A stretch of DNA of 64,000 nt from Auanema rhodensis (lineage: Eukaryota > Nematoda > Chromadorea > Rhabditida > Rhabditidae). Location: assembly GCA_964057225.1 (NCBI GenBank), contig OZ059896.1, forward strand, positions 3,038,001 through 3,102,000. The letters run 5' to 3'. The translations under genes and the position numbers were made by a program. Positions 38,804 to 53,749 of the stretch are shown piece after piece; position 1 is the stretch's first letter; each line of letters opens with the position of its first letter. The notes under the pieces are model-generated. The model made no database searches, was not told where the DNA came from, and saw only the letters and a program-made list of their open reading frames with translations.

Positions 38804-41800
38804 ATCTGTGTTATCAGATTTGCGCTAGCTTAAAAATGCACCGAGATATCAACTGATATAAGTTCACACTTATATCCTCGATTTTCACCCTGAAGAATTA
38901 ATTTTTTCGTTGAATAACATTGTCCATCGTTTTTGCCTTGAAAAAAGGAATCTAAAAACATCTACTTTTTGCTAAATTATTTTGAAATTTTTCGAAAAAA
39001 TTTTTGTCAAAATGTTTTTGGAAGCAATTTTGAGTGTACATGGAAACTCAACATACACTAATGCATCATTTTTCAAACGATCATAACTAATATTTGTATT
39101 TAGCTTTTCTCAATGTAATATAGTGCATTCGATGCGGATTTTTAAGCTGCGTCGATCTGTGTTATCAGATTTGCGCTAGCTTAAAAATGCACCGAGATAT
39201 CAACTGATATAAGTTCACACTTATATCCTCGATTTTCACCCTGAAGAATTAATTTTTTCGTTGAATAACATTGTCCATCGTTTTTGCCTTGAAAAAAGGA
39301 ATCTAAAAACATCTACTTTTTGCTAAATTATTCTCAAATTTTTCGAAAAAATTTTTGTCAAAATGTTTTTGGAAGCAATTTTGAGTGTACATGGAAACTC
39401 AACATACACTAATGCATCATTTTTCAAACGATCATAACTAATTTTTGTATTTAGCTTTTCTCAATGTAGTATAGTGCATTCGATGCGGATTTTTAAGCTG
39501 CGTCGATCTGTGTTATCAGATTTGCGCTAGCTTAAAAATGCACCGAGATATCAACTGATATAAGTTCACACTTATATCCTCGATTTTCACCCTGAAGAAT
39601 TAATTTTTTCGTTGAATAACATTGTCCATCGTTTTTGCCTTGAAAAAAGGAATCTAAAAACATCTACTTTTTGCTAAATTATTCTCAAATTTTTCGAAAA
39701 AATTTTTGTCAAAATGTTTTTGGAAGCAATTTTGAGTGTACATGGAAACTCAACATACACTAATGCATCATTTTTCAAACGATCATAACTAATTTTTGTA
39801 TTTAGCTTTTCTCAATGTTATATAGTGCATTCGATGCGGATTTTTAAGCTGCGTCGATCTGTGTTATCAGATTTGCGCTAGCTTAAAAATGCACCGAGAT
39901 ATCAACTGATATAAGTTCACACTTATATCCTCGATTTTCACCCTGAAGAATTAATTTTTTCGTTGAATAACATTGTCCATCGTTTTTGCCTTGAAAAAAG
40001 AAATCTAAAAACATCTACTTTTTGCTAAATTATTCTCAAATTTTTCGAAAAAATTTTTGTCAAAATGTTTTTGGAAGCAATTTTGAGTGTACATGGAAAC
40101 TCAACATACACTAATGCATCATTTTTCAAACGATCATAACTAATTTTTGTATTTAGCTTTTCTCAATGTAGTATAGTGCATTCGATGCGGATTTTTAAGC
40201 TGCGTCCATCTGTGTTATCAGATTTGCGCTAGCTTAAAAATGCACCGAGATATCAACTGATATAAGTTCACACTTATATCCTCGATTTTCACCCTGAAGA
40301 ATTAATTTTTTCGTTGAATAACATTGTCCATCGTTTTTGCCTTGAAAAAAGGAATCTAAAAACATCTACTTTTTGCTAAATTATTTTGAAATTTTTCGAA
40401 AAAATTTTTGTCAAAATGTTTTTGGAAGCAATTTTGAGTGTACATGGAAACTCAACATACACTAATGCATCATTTTTCAAACGATCATAACTAATATTTG
40501 TATTTAGCTTTTCTCAATGTAATATAGTGCATTCGATGCGGATTTTTAAGCTGCGTCGATCTGTGTTATCAGATTTGCGCTAGCTTAAAAATGCACCGAG
40601 ATATCAACTGATATAAGTTCACACTTATATCCTCGATTTTCACCCTGAAGAATTAATTTTTTCGTTGAATAACATTGTCCATCGTTTTTGCCTTGAAAAA
40701 AGGAATCTAAAAACATCTACTTTTTGCTAAATTATTCTCAAATTTTTCGAAAAAATTTTTGTCAAAATGTTTTTGGAAGCAATTTTGAGTGTACATGGAA
40801 ACTCAACATACACTAATGCATCATTTTTCAAACGATCATAACTAATTTTTGTATTTAGCTTTTCTCAATGTAGTATAGTGCATTCGATGCGGATTTTTAA
40901 GCTGCGTCCATCTGTGTTATCAGATTTGCGCTAGCTTAAAAATGCACCGAGATATCAACTGATATAAGTTCACACTTATATCCTCGATTTTCACCCTGAA
41001 GAATTAATTTTTTCGTTGAATAACATTGTCCATCGTTTTTGCCTTGAAAAAAGGAATCTAAAAACATCTACTTTTTGCTAAATTATTTTGAAATTTTTCG
41101 AAAAAATTTTTGTCAAAATGTTTTTGGAAGCAATTTTGAGTGTACATGGAAACTCAACATACACTAATGCATCATTTTTCAAACGATCATAACTAATATT
41201 TGTATTTAGCTTTTCTCAATGTAATATAGTGCATTCGATGCGGATTTTTAAGCTGCGTCGATCTGTGTTATCAGATTTGCGCTAGCTTAAAAATGCACCG
41301 AGATATCAACTGATATAAGTTCACACTTATATCCTCGATTTTCACCCTGAAGAATTAATTTTTTCGTTGAATAACATTGTCCATCGTTTTTGCCTTGAAA
41401 AAAGGAATCTAAGAACATCTACTTTTTGCTAAATTATTTTGAAATTTTTCGAAAAAATTTTTGTCAAAATGTTTTTGGAAGCAATTTTGAGTGTACATGG
41501 AAACTCAACATACACTAATGCATCATTTTTCAAACGATCATAACTAATATTTGTATTTAGCTTTTCTCAATGTAATATAGTGCATTCGATGCGGATTTTT
41601 AAGCTGCGTCGATCTGTGTTATCAGATTTGCGCTAGCTTAAAAATGCACCGAGATATCAACTGATATAAGTTCACACTTATATCCTCGATTTTCACCCTG
41701 AAGAATTAATTTTTTCGTTGAATAACATTGTCCATCGTTTTTGCCTTTAAAAAAGGAATCTAAGAACATCTACTTTTTGCTAAATTATTTTGAAATTTTT

Positions 41801-41962
41801 CGAAAAAATTTTTGTCAAAATGTTTTTGGAAGCAATTTTGAGTGTACATGGAAACTCAACATACACTAATGCATCATTTTTCAAACGATCATAACTAATT
41901 TTTGTATTAAGCGTTTCTCAATGTAGTATAGTGCATTCGATGCGGATTTTTAAGCTGCGTCG

Positions 41963-44770
41963 ATCTGTACTATCAGATTTGCGCTAGCTTGAAAATGCAC
42001 CGAGATATCAACTGATATAAGTTCACACCTATATCCTCGATTTTCACCCTGAAGAATTAATTTTTTCGTTAAATAACATTGTCTATCGTTTTTGCCTTGA
42101 AAAAAGGAATCTAAAAACATCTACTCTTTGCTAAATTATTTTGAAATTTTTCGAAAAAATTTTTGTCAAAATGTTTTTGGAAGCAATTTTGAGTGTACAT
42201 GGAAACTCAACATACACTAATGCATCATTTTTCAAACGATCATAACTAATTTTTGTATTAAGCGTTTCTCAATGTAGTATAGTGCATTCGATGCGGATTT
42301 TTAAGCTGCGTCGATCTGTACTATCAGATTTGCGCTAGCTTAAAAATGCACCGAGATATCAACTGATATAAGTTCACACTTATATCCTCGATTTTCACCC
42401 TGAAGAATTAATTTTTTCGTTGAATAACATTGTCCATCGTTTTTGCCTTGAAAAAAGGAATCTAAGAACATCTACTTTTTGCTAAATTATTTTGAAATTT
42501 TTCGAAAAAATTTTTGTCAAAATGTTTTTGGAAGCAATTTTGAGTGTACATGGAAACTCAACATACACTAATGCATCATTTTTCAAACGATCATAACTAA
42601 TTTTTGTATTTAGCTTTTCTCAATGTAGTATAGTGCATTCGATGCGGATTTTTAAGCTGCGTCGATCTGTGTTATCAGATTTGCGCTAGCTTAAAAATGC
42701 ACCGAGATATCAACTGATATAAGTTCACACTTATATCCTCGATTTTCACCCTGAAGAATTAATTTTTTCGTTGAATAACATTGTCCATCGTTTTTGCCTT
42801 GAAAAAAGGAATCTAAAAACATCTACTTTTTGCTAAATTATTTTGAAATTTTTCGAAAAAGTTTTTGTCAAAATGTTTTTGGAAGCAATTTTGAGTGTAC
42901 ATGGAAACTCAACATACACTAATGCATCATTTTTCAAACGATCATAACTAATTTTTGTATTCAGCTTTTTTCAATGTAGTATAGTGCATTCGATGCGGAT
43001 TTTTATGCTGCGTCGATCTGTGTTATCAGATTTGCGCTAGCTTAAAAATGCACCGAGATATCAACTGATATAAGTTTACACTTATATCCTCGATTTTCAC
43101 CCTGAAGAAATAATTTTTTCGTTGAATAACATTGTCCATCGTTTTTGCCTTGAAAAAAGGAATCTAAAAACATCTACTTTTTGCTAAATTATTTTGAAAT
43201 TTTTCGAAAAAATTTTTGTCAAAATGTTTTTGGAAGCAATTTTGAGTGTACATGGAAACTCAACATACACTAATGCATCATTTTTCAAACGATCATAACT
43301 AATTTTTGTATTCAGCTTTTCTCAATGTAATATAGTGCATTCGATGCGGATTTTTAAGCTGCGTCGATCTGTACTATCAGATTTGCGCTAGCTTGAAAAT
43401 GCACCGAGATATCAACTGATATAAGTTCACACCTATATCCTCGATTTTCACCCTGAAGAATTAATTTTTTCGTTAAATAACATTGTCTATCGTTTTTGCC
43501 TTGAAAAAAGGAATCTAAAAACATCTACTTTTTGCTAAATTATTTTGAAATTTTTCGAAAAAATTTTTGTCAAAATGTTTTTGGAAGCAATTTTGAGTGT
43601 ACATGGAAACTCAACATACACTAATGCATCATTTTTCAAACGATCATAACTAATTTTTGTATTAAGCGTTTCTCAATGTAGTATAGTGCATTCGATGCGG
43701 ATTTTTAAGCTGCGTCGATCTGTACTATCAGATTTGCGCTAGCTTAAAAATGCACCGAGATATCAACTGATATAAGTTCACACTTATATCCTCGATTTTC
43801 ACCCTGAAGAATTAATTTTTTCGTTGAATAACATTGTCCATCGTTTTTGCCTTGAAAAAAGGAATCTAAGAACATCTACTTTTTGCTAAATTATTTTGAA
43901 ATTTTTCGAAAAAATTTTTGTCAAAATGTTTTTGGAAGCAATTTTGAGTGTACATGGAAACTCAACATACACTAATGCATCATTTTTCAAACGATCATAA
44001 CTAATTTTTGTATTTAGCTTTTCTCAATGTAGTATAGTGCATTCGATGCGGATTTTTAAGCTGCGTCGATCTGTGTTATCAGATTTGCGCTAGCTTAAAA
44101 ATGCACCGAGATATCAACTGATATAAGTTCACACTTATATCCTCGATTTTCACCCTGAAGAATTAATTTTTTCGTTGAATAACATTGTCCATCGTTTTTG
44201 CCTTGAAAAAAGGAATCTAAAAACATCTACTTTTTGCTAAATTATTTTGAAATTTTTCGAAAAAGTTTTTGTCAAAATGTTTTTGGAAGCAATTTTGAGT
44301 GTACATGGAAACTCAACATACACTAATGCATCATTTTTCAAACGATCATAACTAATTTTTGTATTCAGCTTTTTTCAATGTAGTATAGTGCATTCGATGC
44401 GGATTTTTATGCTGCGTCGATCTGTGTTATCAGATTTGCGCTAGCTTAAAAATGCACCGAGATATCAACTGATATAAGTTTACACTTATATCCTCGATTT
44501 TCACCCTGAAGAAATAATTTTTTCGTTGAATAACATTGTCCATCGTTTTTGCCTTGAAAAAAGGAATCTAAAAACATCTACTTTTTGCTAAATTATTTTG
44601 AAATTTTTCGAAAAAATTTTTGTCAAAATGTTTTTGGAAGCAATTTTGAGTGTACATGGAAACTCAACATACACTAATGCATCATTTTTCAAACGATCAT
44701 AACTAATTTTTGTATTTAGCTTTTCTCAATGTAATATAGTGCATTCGATGCGGATTTTTAAGCTGCGTCG
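41963..44770 (+). repeat. Tandem 4-monomer higher-order repeat (1404 bp x 2)
   Basis: Monomers at 41963, 42314, 42665 and 43016 match those at 43367, 43718, 44069 and 44420: D with TTAAGCG, GTACTATC with AAGAAC, B with CGAAAAAGTTTTTG, then C ending TGTAATATAG. The CGAAAAAG variant is at 42861 and 44265, exactly 1404 bp apart. A related B-C pair recurs at 46877-47578. Confidence 0.85.
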
Positions 44771-47578
44771 ATCTGTGTTATCAGATTTGCGCTAGCTTAA
44801 AAATGCACCGAGATATCAACTGATATAAGTTCACACCTATATCCTCGATTTTCACCCTGAAGAATTAATTTTTTCGTTGAATAACATTGTCTATCGTTTT
44901 TGCCTTGAAAAAAGGAATCTAAAAACATCTACTTTTTGCTAAATTATTCTCAAATTTTTCGAAAAAATTTTTGTCAAAATGTTTTTGGAAGCAATTTTGA
45001 GTGTACATGGAAACTCAACATACACTAATGCATCATTTTTCAAACGATCATAACTAATTTTTGTATTTAGCTTTTCTCAATGTAGTATAGTGCATTCGAT
45101 GCGGATTTTTAAGCTGCGTCGATCTGTGTTATCAGATTTGCGCTAGCTTAAAAATGCACCGAGATATCAACTGATATAAGTTCACACTTATATCCTCGAT
45201 TTTCACCCTGAAGAATTAATTTTTTCGTTGAATAACATTGTCCATCGTTTTTGCCTTGAAAAAAGGAATCTAAAAACATCTACTTTCTGCTAAATTATCT
45301 TGAAAGTTTTCGAAAAAATTTTTGTCAAAATGTTTTTGGAAGCAATTTTGAGTGTACATGGAAACTCAACATACACTAATGCATCATTTTTCAAACGATC
45401 ATAACTAATTTTTGTATTAAGCTTTTCTCAATAAAGTTTAGTGCATTCGATGCGGATTTTTAAGCTGCGTCGATCTGTGTTATCAGATTTGCGCTAGCTT
45501 AAAAATGCACCGAGATATCAACTGATATAAGTTCACACTTATATCCTCGATTTTCACCCTGAAGAATTAATTTTTTCGTTGAATAACATTGTCCATCGTT
45601 TTTGCCTTGAAAAAAGGAATCTAAAAACATCTACTTTTTGCTAAATTATTCTCAAATTTTTCGAAAAAATTTTTGTCAAAATGTTTTTGGAAGCAATTTT
45701 GAGTGTACATGGAAACTCAACATACACTAATGCATCATTTTTCAAACGATCATAACTAATTTTTGTATTTAGCTTTTCTCAATGTAGTATAGTGCATTCG
45801 ATGCGGATTTTTAAGCTGCGTCGATCTGTGTTATCAGATTTGCGCTAGCTTGAAAATGCACCGAGATATCAACTGATATAAGTTCACACCTATATCCTCG
45901 ATTTTCACCCTGAAGAATTAATTTTTTCGTTGAATAACATTGTCTATCGTTTTTGCCTTGAAAAAAGGAATCTAAAAACATCTACTTTTTGCTAAATTAT
46001 TCTCAAATTTTTCGAAAAAATTTTTGTCAAAATGTTTTTGGAAGCAATTTTGAGTGTACATGGAAACTCAACATACACTAATGCATCATTTTTCAAACGA
46101 TCATAACTAATTTTTGTATTAAGCGTTTCTCAATGTAGTATAGTGCATTCGATGCGGATTTTTAAGCTGCGTCGATCTGTACTATCAGATTTGCGCTAGC
46201 TTAAAAATGCACCGAGATATCAACTGATATAAGTTCACACTTATATCCTCGATTTTCACCCTGAAGAATTAATTTTTTCGTTGAATAACATTGTCCATCG
46301 TTTTTGCCTTGAAAAAAGGAATCTAAGAACATCTACTTTTTGCTAAATTATTTTGAAATTTTTCGAAAAAATTTTTGTCAAAATGTTTTTGGAAGCAATT
46401 TTGAGTGTACATGGAAACTCAACATACACTAATGCATCATTTTTCAAACGATCATAACTAATTTTTGTATTTAGCTTTTCTCAATGTAGTATAGTGCATT
46501 CGATGCGGATTTTTAAGCTGCGTCGATCTGTGTTATCAGATTTGCGCTAGCTTAAAAATGCACCGAGATATCAACTGATATAAGTTCACACTTATATCCT
46601 CGATTTTCACCCTGAAGAATTAATTTTTTCGTTGAATAACATTGTCCATCGTTTTTGCCTTGAAAAAAGCAATCTAAGAACATCTACTTTTTGCTAAATT
46701 ATTTTGAAATTTTTCGAAAAAATTTTTGTCAAAATGTTTTTGGAAGCAATTTTGAGTGTACATGGAAACTCAACATACACTAATGCATCATTTTTCAAAC
46801 GATCATAACTAATTTTTGTATTTAGCTTTTCTCAATGTAGTATAGTGCATTCGATGCGGATTTTTAAGCTGCGTCGATCTGTGTTATCAGATTTGCGCTA
46901 GCTTAAAAATGCACCGAGATATCAACTGATATAAGTTCACACTTATATCCTCGATTTTCACCCTGAAGAATTAATTTTTTCGTTGAATAACATTGTCCAT
47001 CGTTTTTGCCTTGAAAAAAGGAATCTAAAAACATTTACTTTTTGCTAAATTATTTTGAAATTTTTCGAAAAAGTTTTTGTCAAAATGTTTTTGGAAGCAA
47101 TTTTGAGTGTACATGGAAACTCAACATACACTAATGCATCATTTTTCAAACGATCATAACTAATTTTTGTATTCAGCTTTTTTCAATGTAGTATAGTGCA
47201 TTCGATGCGGATTTTTATGCTGCGTCGATCTGTGTTATCAGATTTGCGCTAGCTTAAAAATGCACCGAGATATCAACTGATATAAGTTTACACTTATATC
47301 CTCGATTTTCACCCTGAAGAAATAATTTTTTCGTTGAATAACATTGTCCATCGTTTTTGCCTTGAAAAAAGGAATCTAAAAACATCTACTTTTTGCTAAA
47401 TTATTTTGAAATTTTTCGAAAAAATTTTTGTCAAAATGTTTTTGGAAGCAATTTTGAGTGTACATGGAAACTCAACATACACTAATGCATCATTTTTCAA
47501 ACGATCATAACTAATTTTTGTATTTAGCTTTTCTCAATGTAATATAGTGCATTCGATGCGGATTTTTAAGCTGCGTCG

Positions 47579-47928
47579 ATCTGTGTTATCAGATTTGCGC
47601 TAGCTTAAAAATGCACCGAGATATCAACTGATATAAGTTCACACTTATATCCTCGATTTTCACCCTGAAGAATTAATTTTTTCGTTGAATAACATTGTCC
47701 ATCGTTTTTGCCTTGAAGAAAGGAATCTAAAAACATCTACTTTTTCCTAATTATTTTGAAATTTTTCGAAAAAATTTTTGTCAAAATGTTTTTGGAAGCA
47801 ATTTTGAGTGTACATGGAAACTCAACATACACTAATGCATCATTTTTCAAACGATCATAACTAATTTTTGTATTAAGCGTTTCTCAATGTAGTATAGTGC
47901 ATTCGATGCGGATTTTTAAGCTGCGTCG
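47579..47928 (+). repeat. 350-bp satellite monomer with single-base deletion
   Basis: TTTTTCCTAATTATT replaces TTTTTGCTAAATTATT, one A fewer, and the array phase shifts by one base from here on. It also has CTTGAAGAAAGG. This is the only small length change seen among the complete monomers, which underlines how uniform the length is. Confidence 0.9.
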
Positions 47929-50900
47929 ATCTGTACTATCAGATTTGCGCTAGCTTGAAAATGCACCGAGATATCAACTGATATAAGTTCACACCTATAT
48001 CCTCGATTTTCACCCTGAAGAATTAATTTTTTCGTTGAATAACATTGTCTATCGTTTTTGCCTTGAAAAAAGGAATCTAAAAACATCTACTTTTTGCTAA
48101 ATTATTCTCAAATTTTTCGAAAAAATTTTTGTCAAAATGTTTTTGGAAGCAATTTTGAGTGTACATGGAAACTCAACATACACTAATGCATCATTTTTCA
48201 AACGATCATAACTAATTTTTGTATTTAGCTTTTCTCAATGTAGTATAGTGCATTCGATGCGGATTTTTAAGCTGCGTCGATCTGTGTTATCAGATTTGCG
48301 CTAGCTTAAAAATGCACCGAGATATCAACTGATATAAGTTCACACTTATATCCTCGATTTTCACCCTGAAGAATTAATTTTTTCGTTGAATAACATTGTC
48401 CATCGTTTTTGCCTTGAAAAAAGGAATCTAAAAACATCTACTTTCTGCTAAATTATCTTGAAAGTTTTCGAAAAAATTTTTGTCAAAATGTTTTTGGAAG
48501 CAATTTTGAGTGTACATGGAAACTCAACATACACTAATGCATCATTTTTCAAACGATCATAACTAATTTTTGTATTTAGCTTTTCTCAATGTTATATAGT
48601 GCATTCGATGCGGATTTTTAAGCTGCGTCGATCTGTGTTATCAGATTTGCGCTAGCTTAAAAATGCACCGAGATATCAACTGATATAAGTTCACACTTAT
48701 ATCCTCGATTTTCACCCTGAAGAATTAATTTTTTCGTTGAATAACATTGTCCATCGTTTCTGCCTTGAAAAAAGGAATCTAAAAACATCTACTTTTTGCT
48801 AAATTATTCTCAAATTGTTCGAAAAAATTTTTGTCAAAATGTTTTTGGAAGCAATTTTGAGTGTACATGGAAACTCAACATACACTAATGCATCATTTTT
48901 CAAACGATCATAACTAATTTTTGTATTAAGCTTTTCTCAATGAAGTTTAGTGCATTCGATGCGGATTTTTAAGCTGCGTCGATCTGTACTATCAGATTTG
49001 CGCTAGCTTGAAAATGCACCGAGATATCAACTGATATAAGTTCACACCTATATCCTCGATTTTCACCCTGAAGAATTAATTTTTTCGTTGAATAACATTG
49101 TCTATCGTTTTTGCCTTGAAAAAAGGAATCTAAAAACATCTACTTTTTGCTAAATTATTCTCAAATTTTTCGAAAAAATTTTTGTCAAAATGTTTTTGGA
49201 AGCAATTTTGAGTGTACATGGAAACTCAACATACACTAATGCATCATTTTTCAAACGATCATAACTAATTTTTGTATTTAGCTTTTCTCAATGTAGTATA
49301 GTGCATTCGATGCGGATTTTTAAGCTGCGTCGATCTGTGTTATCAGATTTGCGCTAGCTTAAAAATGCACCGAGATATCAACTGATATAAGTTCACACTT
49401 ATATCCTCGATTTTCACCCTGAAGAATTAATTTTTTCGTTGAATAACATTGTCCATCGTTTTTGCCTTGAAAAAAGGAATCTAAAAACATCTACTTTCTG
49501 CTAAATTATCTTGAAAGTTTTCGAAAAAATTTTTGTCAAAATGTTTTTGGAAGCAATTTTGAGTGTACATGGAAACTCAACATACACTAATGCATCATTT
49601 TTCAAACGATCATAACTAATTTTTGTATTTAGCTTTTCTCAATGTTATATAGTGCATTCGATGCGGATTTTTAAGCTGCGTCGATCTGTGTTATCAGATT
49701 TGCGCTAGCTTAAAAATGCACCGAGATATCAACTGATATAAGTTCACACTTATATCCTCGATTTTCACCCTGAAGAATTAATTTTTTCGTTGAATAACAT
49801 TGTCCATCGTTTTTGCCTTGAAAAAAGGAATCTAAAAACATCTACTTTTTGCTAAATTATTCTCAAATTTTTCGAAAAAATTTTTGTCAAAATGTTTTTG
49901 GAAGCAATTTTGAGTGTACATGGAAACTCAACATACACTAATGCATCATTTTTCAAACGATCATAACTAATTTTTGTATTTAGCTTTTCTCAATGTTATA
50001 TAGTGCATTCGATGCGGATTTTTAAGCTGCGTCGATCTGTGTTATCAGATTTGCGCTAGCTTAAAAATGCACCGAGATATCAACTGATATAAGTTCACAC
50101 TTATATCCTCGATTTTCACCCTGAAGAATTAATTTTTTCGTTGAATAACATTGTCCATCGTTTTTGCCTTGAAAAAAGGAATCTAAAAACATCTACTTTT
50201 TGCTAAATTATTCTCAAATTTTTCGAAAAAATTTTTGTCAAAATGTTTTTGGAAGCAATTTTGAGTGTACATGGAAACTCAACATACACTAATGCATCAT
50301 TTTTCAAACGATCATAACTAATTTTTGTATTTAGCTTTTCTCAATGTAGTATAGTGCATTCGATGCGGATTTTTAAGCTGCGTCCATCTGTGTTATCAGA
50401 TTTGCGCTAGCTTAAAAATGCACCGAGATATCAACTGATATAAGTTCACACTTATATCCTCGATTTTCACCCTGAAGAATTAATTTTTTCGTTGAATAAC
50501 ATTGTCCATCGTTTTTGCCTTGAAAAAAGGAATCTAAAAACATCTACTTTTTGCTAAATTATTTTGAAATTTTTCGAAAAAATTTTTGTCAAAATGTTTT
50601 TGGAAGCAATTTTGAGTGTACATGGAAACTCAACATACACTAATGCATCATTTTTCAAACGATCATAACTAATATTTGTATTTAGCTTTTCTCAATGTAA
50701 TATAGTGCATTCGATGCGGATTTTTAAGCTGCGTCGATCTGTGTTATCAGATTTGCGCTAGCTTAAAAATGCACCGAGATATCAACTGATATAAGTTCAC
50801 ACTTATATCCTCGATTTTCACCCTGAAGAATTAATTTTTTCGTTGAATAACATTGTCCATCGTTTTTGCCTTGAAAAAAGGAATCTAAAAACATCTACTT

Positions 50901-53749
50901 TTTGCTAAATTGTTCTCAAATTTTTCGAAAAAATTTTTGTCAAAATGTTTTTGGAAGCAATTTTGAGTGTACATGGAAACTCAACATACACTAATGCATC
51001 ATTTTTCAAACGATCATAACTAATTTTTGTATTTAGCTTTTCTCAATGTAGTATAGTGCATTCGATGCGGATTTTTAAGCTGCGTCGATCTGTGTTATCA
51101 GATTTGCGCTAGCTTAAAAATGCACCGAGATATCAACTGATATAAGTTCACACTTATATCCTCGATTTTCACCCTGAAGAATTAATTTTTTCGTTGAATA
51201 ACATTGTCCATCGTTTTTGCCTTGAAAAAAGGAATCTAAAAACATCTACTTTCTGCTAAATTATCTTGAAAGTTTTCGAAAAAATTTTTGTCAAAATGTT
51301 TTTGGAAGCAATTTTGAGTGTACATGGAAACTCAACATACACTAATGCATCATTTTTCAAACGATCATAACTAATTTTTGTATTAAGCTTTTCTCAATGA
51401 AGTTTAGTGCATTCGATGCGGATTTTTAAGCTGCGTCGATCTGTGTTATCAGATTTGCGCTAGCTTAAAAATGCACCGAGATATCAACTGATATAAGTTC
51501 ACACTTATATCCTCGATTTTCACCCTGAAGAATTAATTTTTTCGTTGAATAACATTGTCCATCGTTTTTGCCTTGAAAAAAGGAATCTAAAAACATCTAC
51601 TTTTTGCTAAATTATTCTCAAATTTTTCGAAAAAATTTTTGTCAAAATGTTTTTGGAAGCAATTTTGAGTGTACATGGAAACTCAACATACACTAATGCA
51701 TCATTTTTCAAACGATCATAACTAATTTTTGTATTTAGCTTTTCTCAATGTAGTATAGTGCACTCGATGCGGATTTTTAAGCTGCGTCGATCTGTGTTAT
51801 CAGATTTGCGCTAGCTTAAAAATGCACCGAGATATCAACTGATATAAGTTCACACTTATATCCTCGATTTTCACCCTGAAGAATTAATTTTTTCGTTGAA
51901 TAACATTGTCCATCGTTTTTGCCTTGAAAAAAGGAATCTAAAAACATCTACTTTCTGCTAAATTATCTTGAAATTTTTCGAAAAAATTTTTGTCAAAATG
52001 TTTTTGGAAGCAATTTTGAGTGTACATGGAAACTCAACATACACTAATGCATCATTTTTCAAACGATCATAACTAATTTTTGTATTAAGCTTTTCTCAAT
52101 GAAGTTTAGTGCATTCGATGCGGATTTTTAAGCTGCGTCGATCTGTGTTATCAGATTTGCGCTAGCTTAAAAATGCACCGAGATATCAACTGATATAAGT
52201 TCACACTTATATCCTCGATTTTCACCCTGAAGAATTAATTTTTTCGTTGAATAACATTGTCCATCGTTTTTGCCTTGAAAAAAGGAATCTAAAAACATCT
52301 ACTTTTTGCTAAATTATTCTCAAATTTTTCGAAAAAATTTTTGTCAAAATGTTTTTGGAAGCAATTTTGAGTGTACATGGAAACTCAACATACACTAATG
52401 CATCATTTTTCAAACGATCATAACTAATTTTTGTATTTAGCTTTTCTCAATGTAGTATAGTGCATTCGATGCGGATTTTTAAGCTGCGTCGATCTGTGTT
52501 ATCAGATTTGCGCTAGCTTAAAAATGCACCGAGATATCAACTGATATAAGTTCACACTTATATCCTCGATTTTCACCCTGAAGAATTAATTTTTTCGTTG
52601 AATAACATTGTCCATCGTTTTTGCCTTGAAAAAAGGAATCTAAAAACATCTACTTTTTGCTAAATTATTTTGAAATTTTTCGAAAAAATTTTTGTCAAAA
52701 TGTTTTTGGAAGCAATTTTGAGTGTACATGGAAACTCAACATACACTAATGCATCATTTTTCAAACGATCATAACTAATTTTTGTATTCAGCTTTTTTCA
52801 ATGTAGTATAGTGCATTCGATGCGGATTTTTATGCTGCGTCGATCTGTGTTATCAGATTTGCGCTAGCTTAAAAATGCACCGAGATATCAACTGATATAA
52901 GTTTACACTTATATCCTCGATTTTCACCCTGAAGAAATAATTTTTTCGTTGAATAACATTGTCCATCGTTTTTGCCTTGAAAAAAGGAATCTAAAAACAT
53001 CTACTTTTTGCTAAATTATTTTGAAATTTTTCGAAAAAATTTTTGTCAAAATGTTTTTGGAAGCAATTTTGAGTGTACATGGAAACTCAACATACACTAA
53101 TGCATCATTTTTCAAACGATCATAACTAATTTTTGTATTTAGCGTTTCTCAATGTAGTATAGTGCATTCGATGCGGATTTTTAAGCTGCGTCGATCTGTA
53201 CTATCAGATTTGCGCTAGCTTGAAAATGCACCGAGATATCAACTGATATAAGTTCACACCTATATCCTCGATTTTCACCCTGAAGAATTAATTTTTTCGT
53301 TAAATAACATTGTCTATCGTTTTTGCCTTGAAAAAAGGAATCTAAAAACATCTACTTTTTGCTAAATTATTTTGAAATTTTTCGAAAAAATTTTTGTCAA
53401 AATGTTTTTGGAAGCAATTTTGAGTGTACATGGAAACTCAACATACACTAATGCATCATTTTTCAAACGATCATAACTAATTTTTGTATTTAGCTTTTCT
53501 CAATGTTATATAGTGCATTCGATGCGGATTTTTAAGCTGCGTCGATCTGTGTTATCAGATTTGCGCTAGCTTAAAAATGCACCGAGATATCAACTGATAT
53601 AAGTTCACACTTATATCCTCGATTTTCACCCTGAAGAATTAATTTTTTCGTTGAATAACATTGTCCATCGTTTTTGCCTTGAAAAAAGGAATCTAAAAAC
53701 ATCTACTTTTTGCTAAATTATTCTCAAATTTTTCGAAAAAATTTTTGTC

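Larger units (their letters stand above)
28976..47578 (+). repeat. 351-bp satellite array, third segment (53 monomers)
   Basis: Fifty-three head-to-tail monomers in exact 351-bp phase (checked at 28976, 46526 and 47579). Class A monomers predominate at 30-41 kb, with markers AAAAAAGAAATC, GCGTCCATCTG, AACTAATATTTG and TGTAATATAG. D, B and C classes return at 41.9-47.5 kb. Several local higher-order repeats are annotated separately. No gene, RNA or regulatory site can be supported. Confidence 0.98.
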
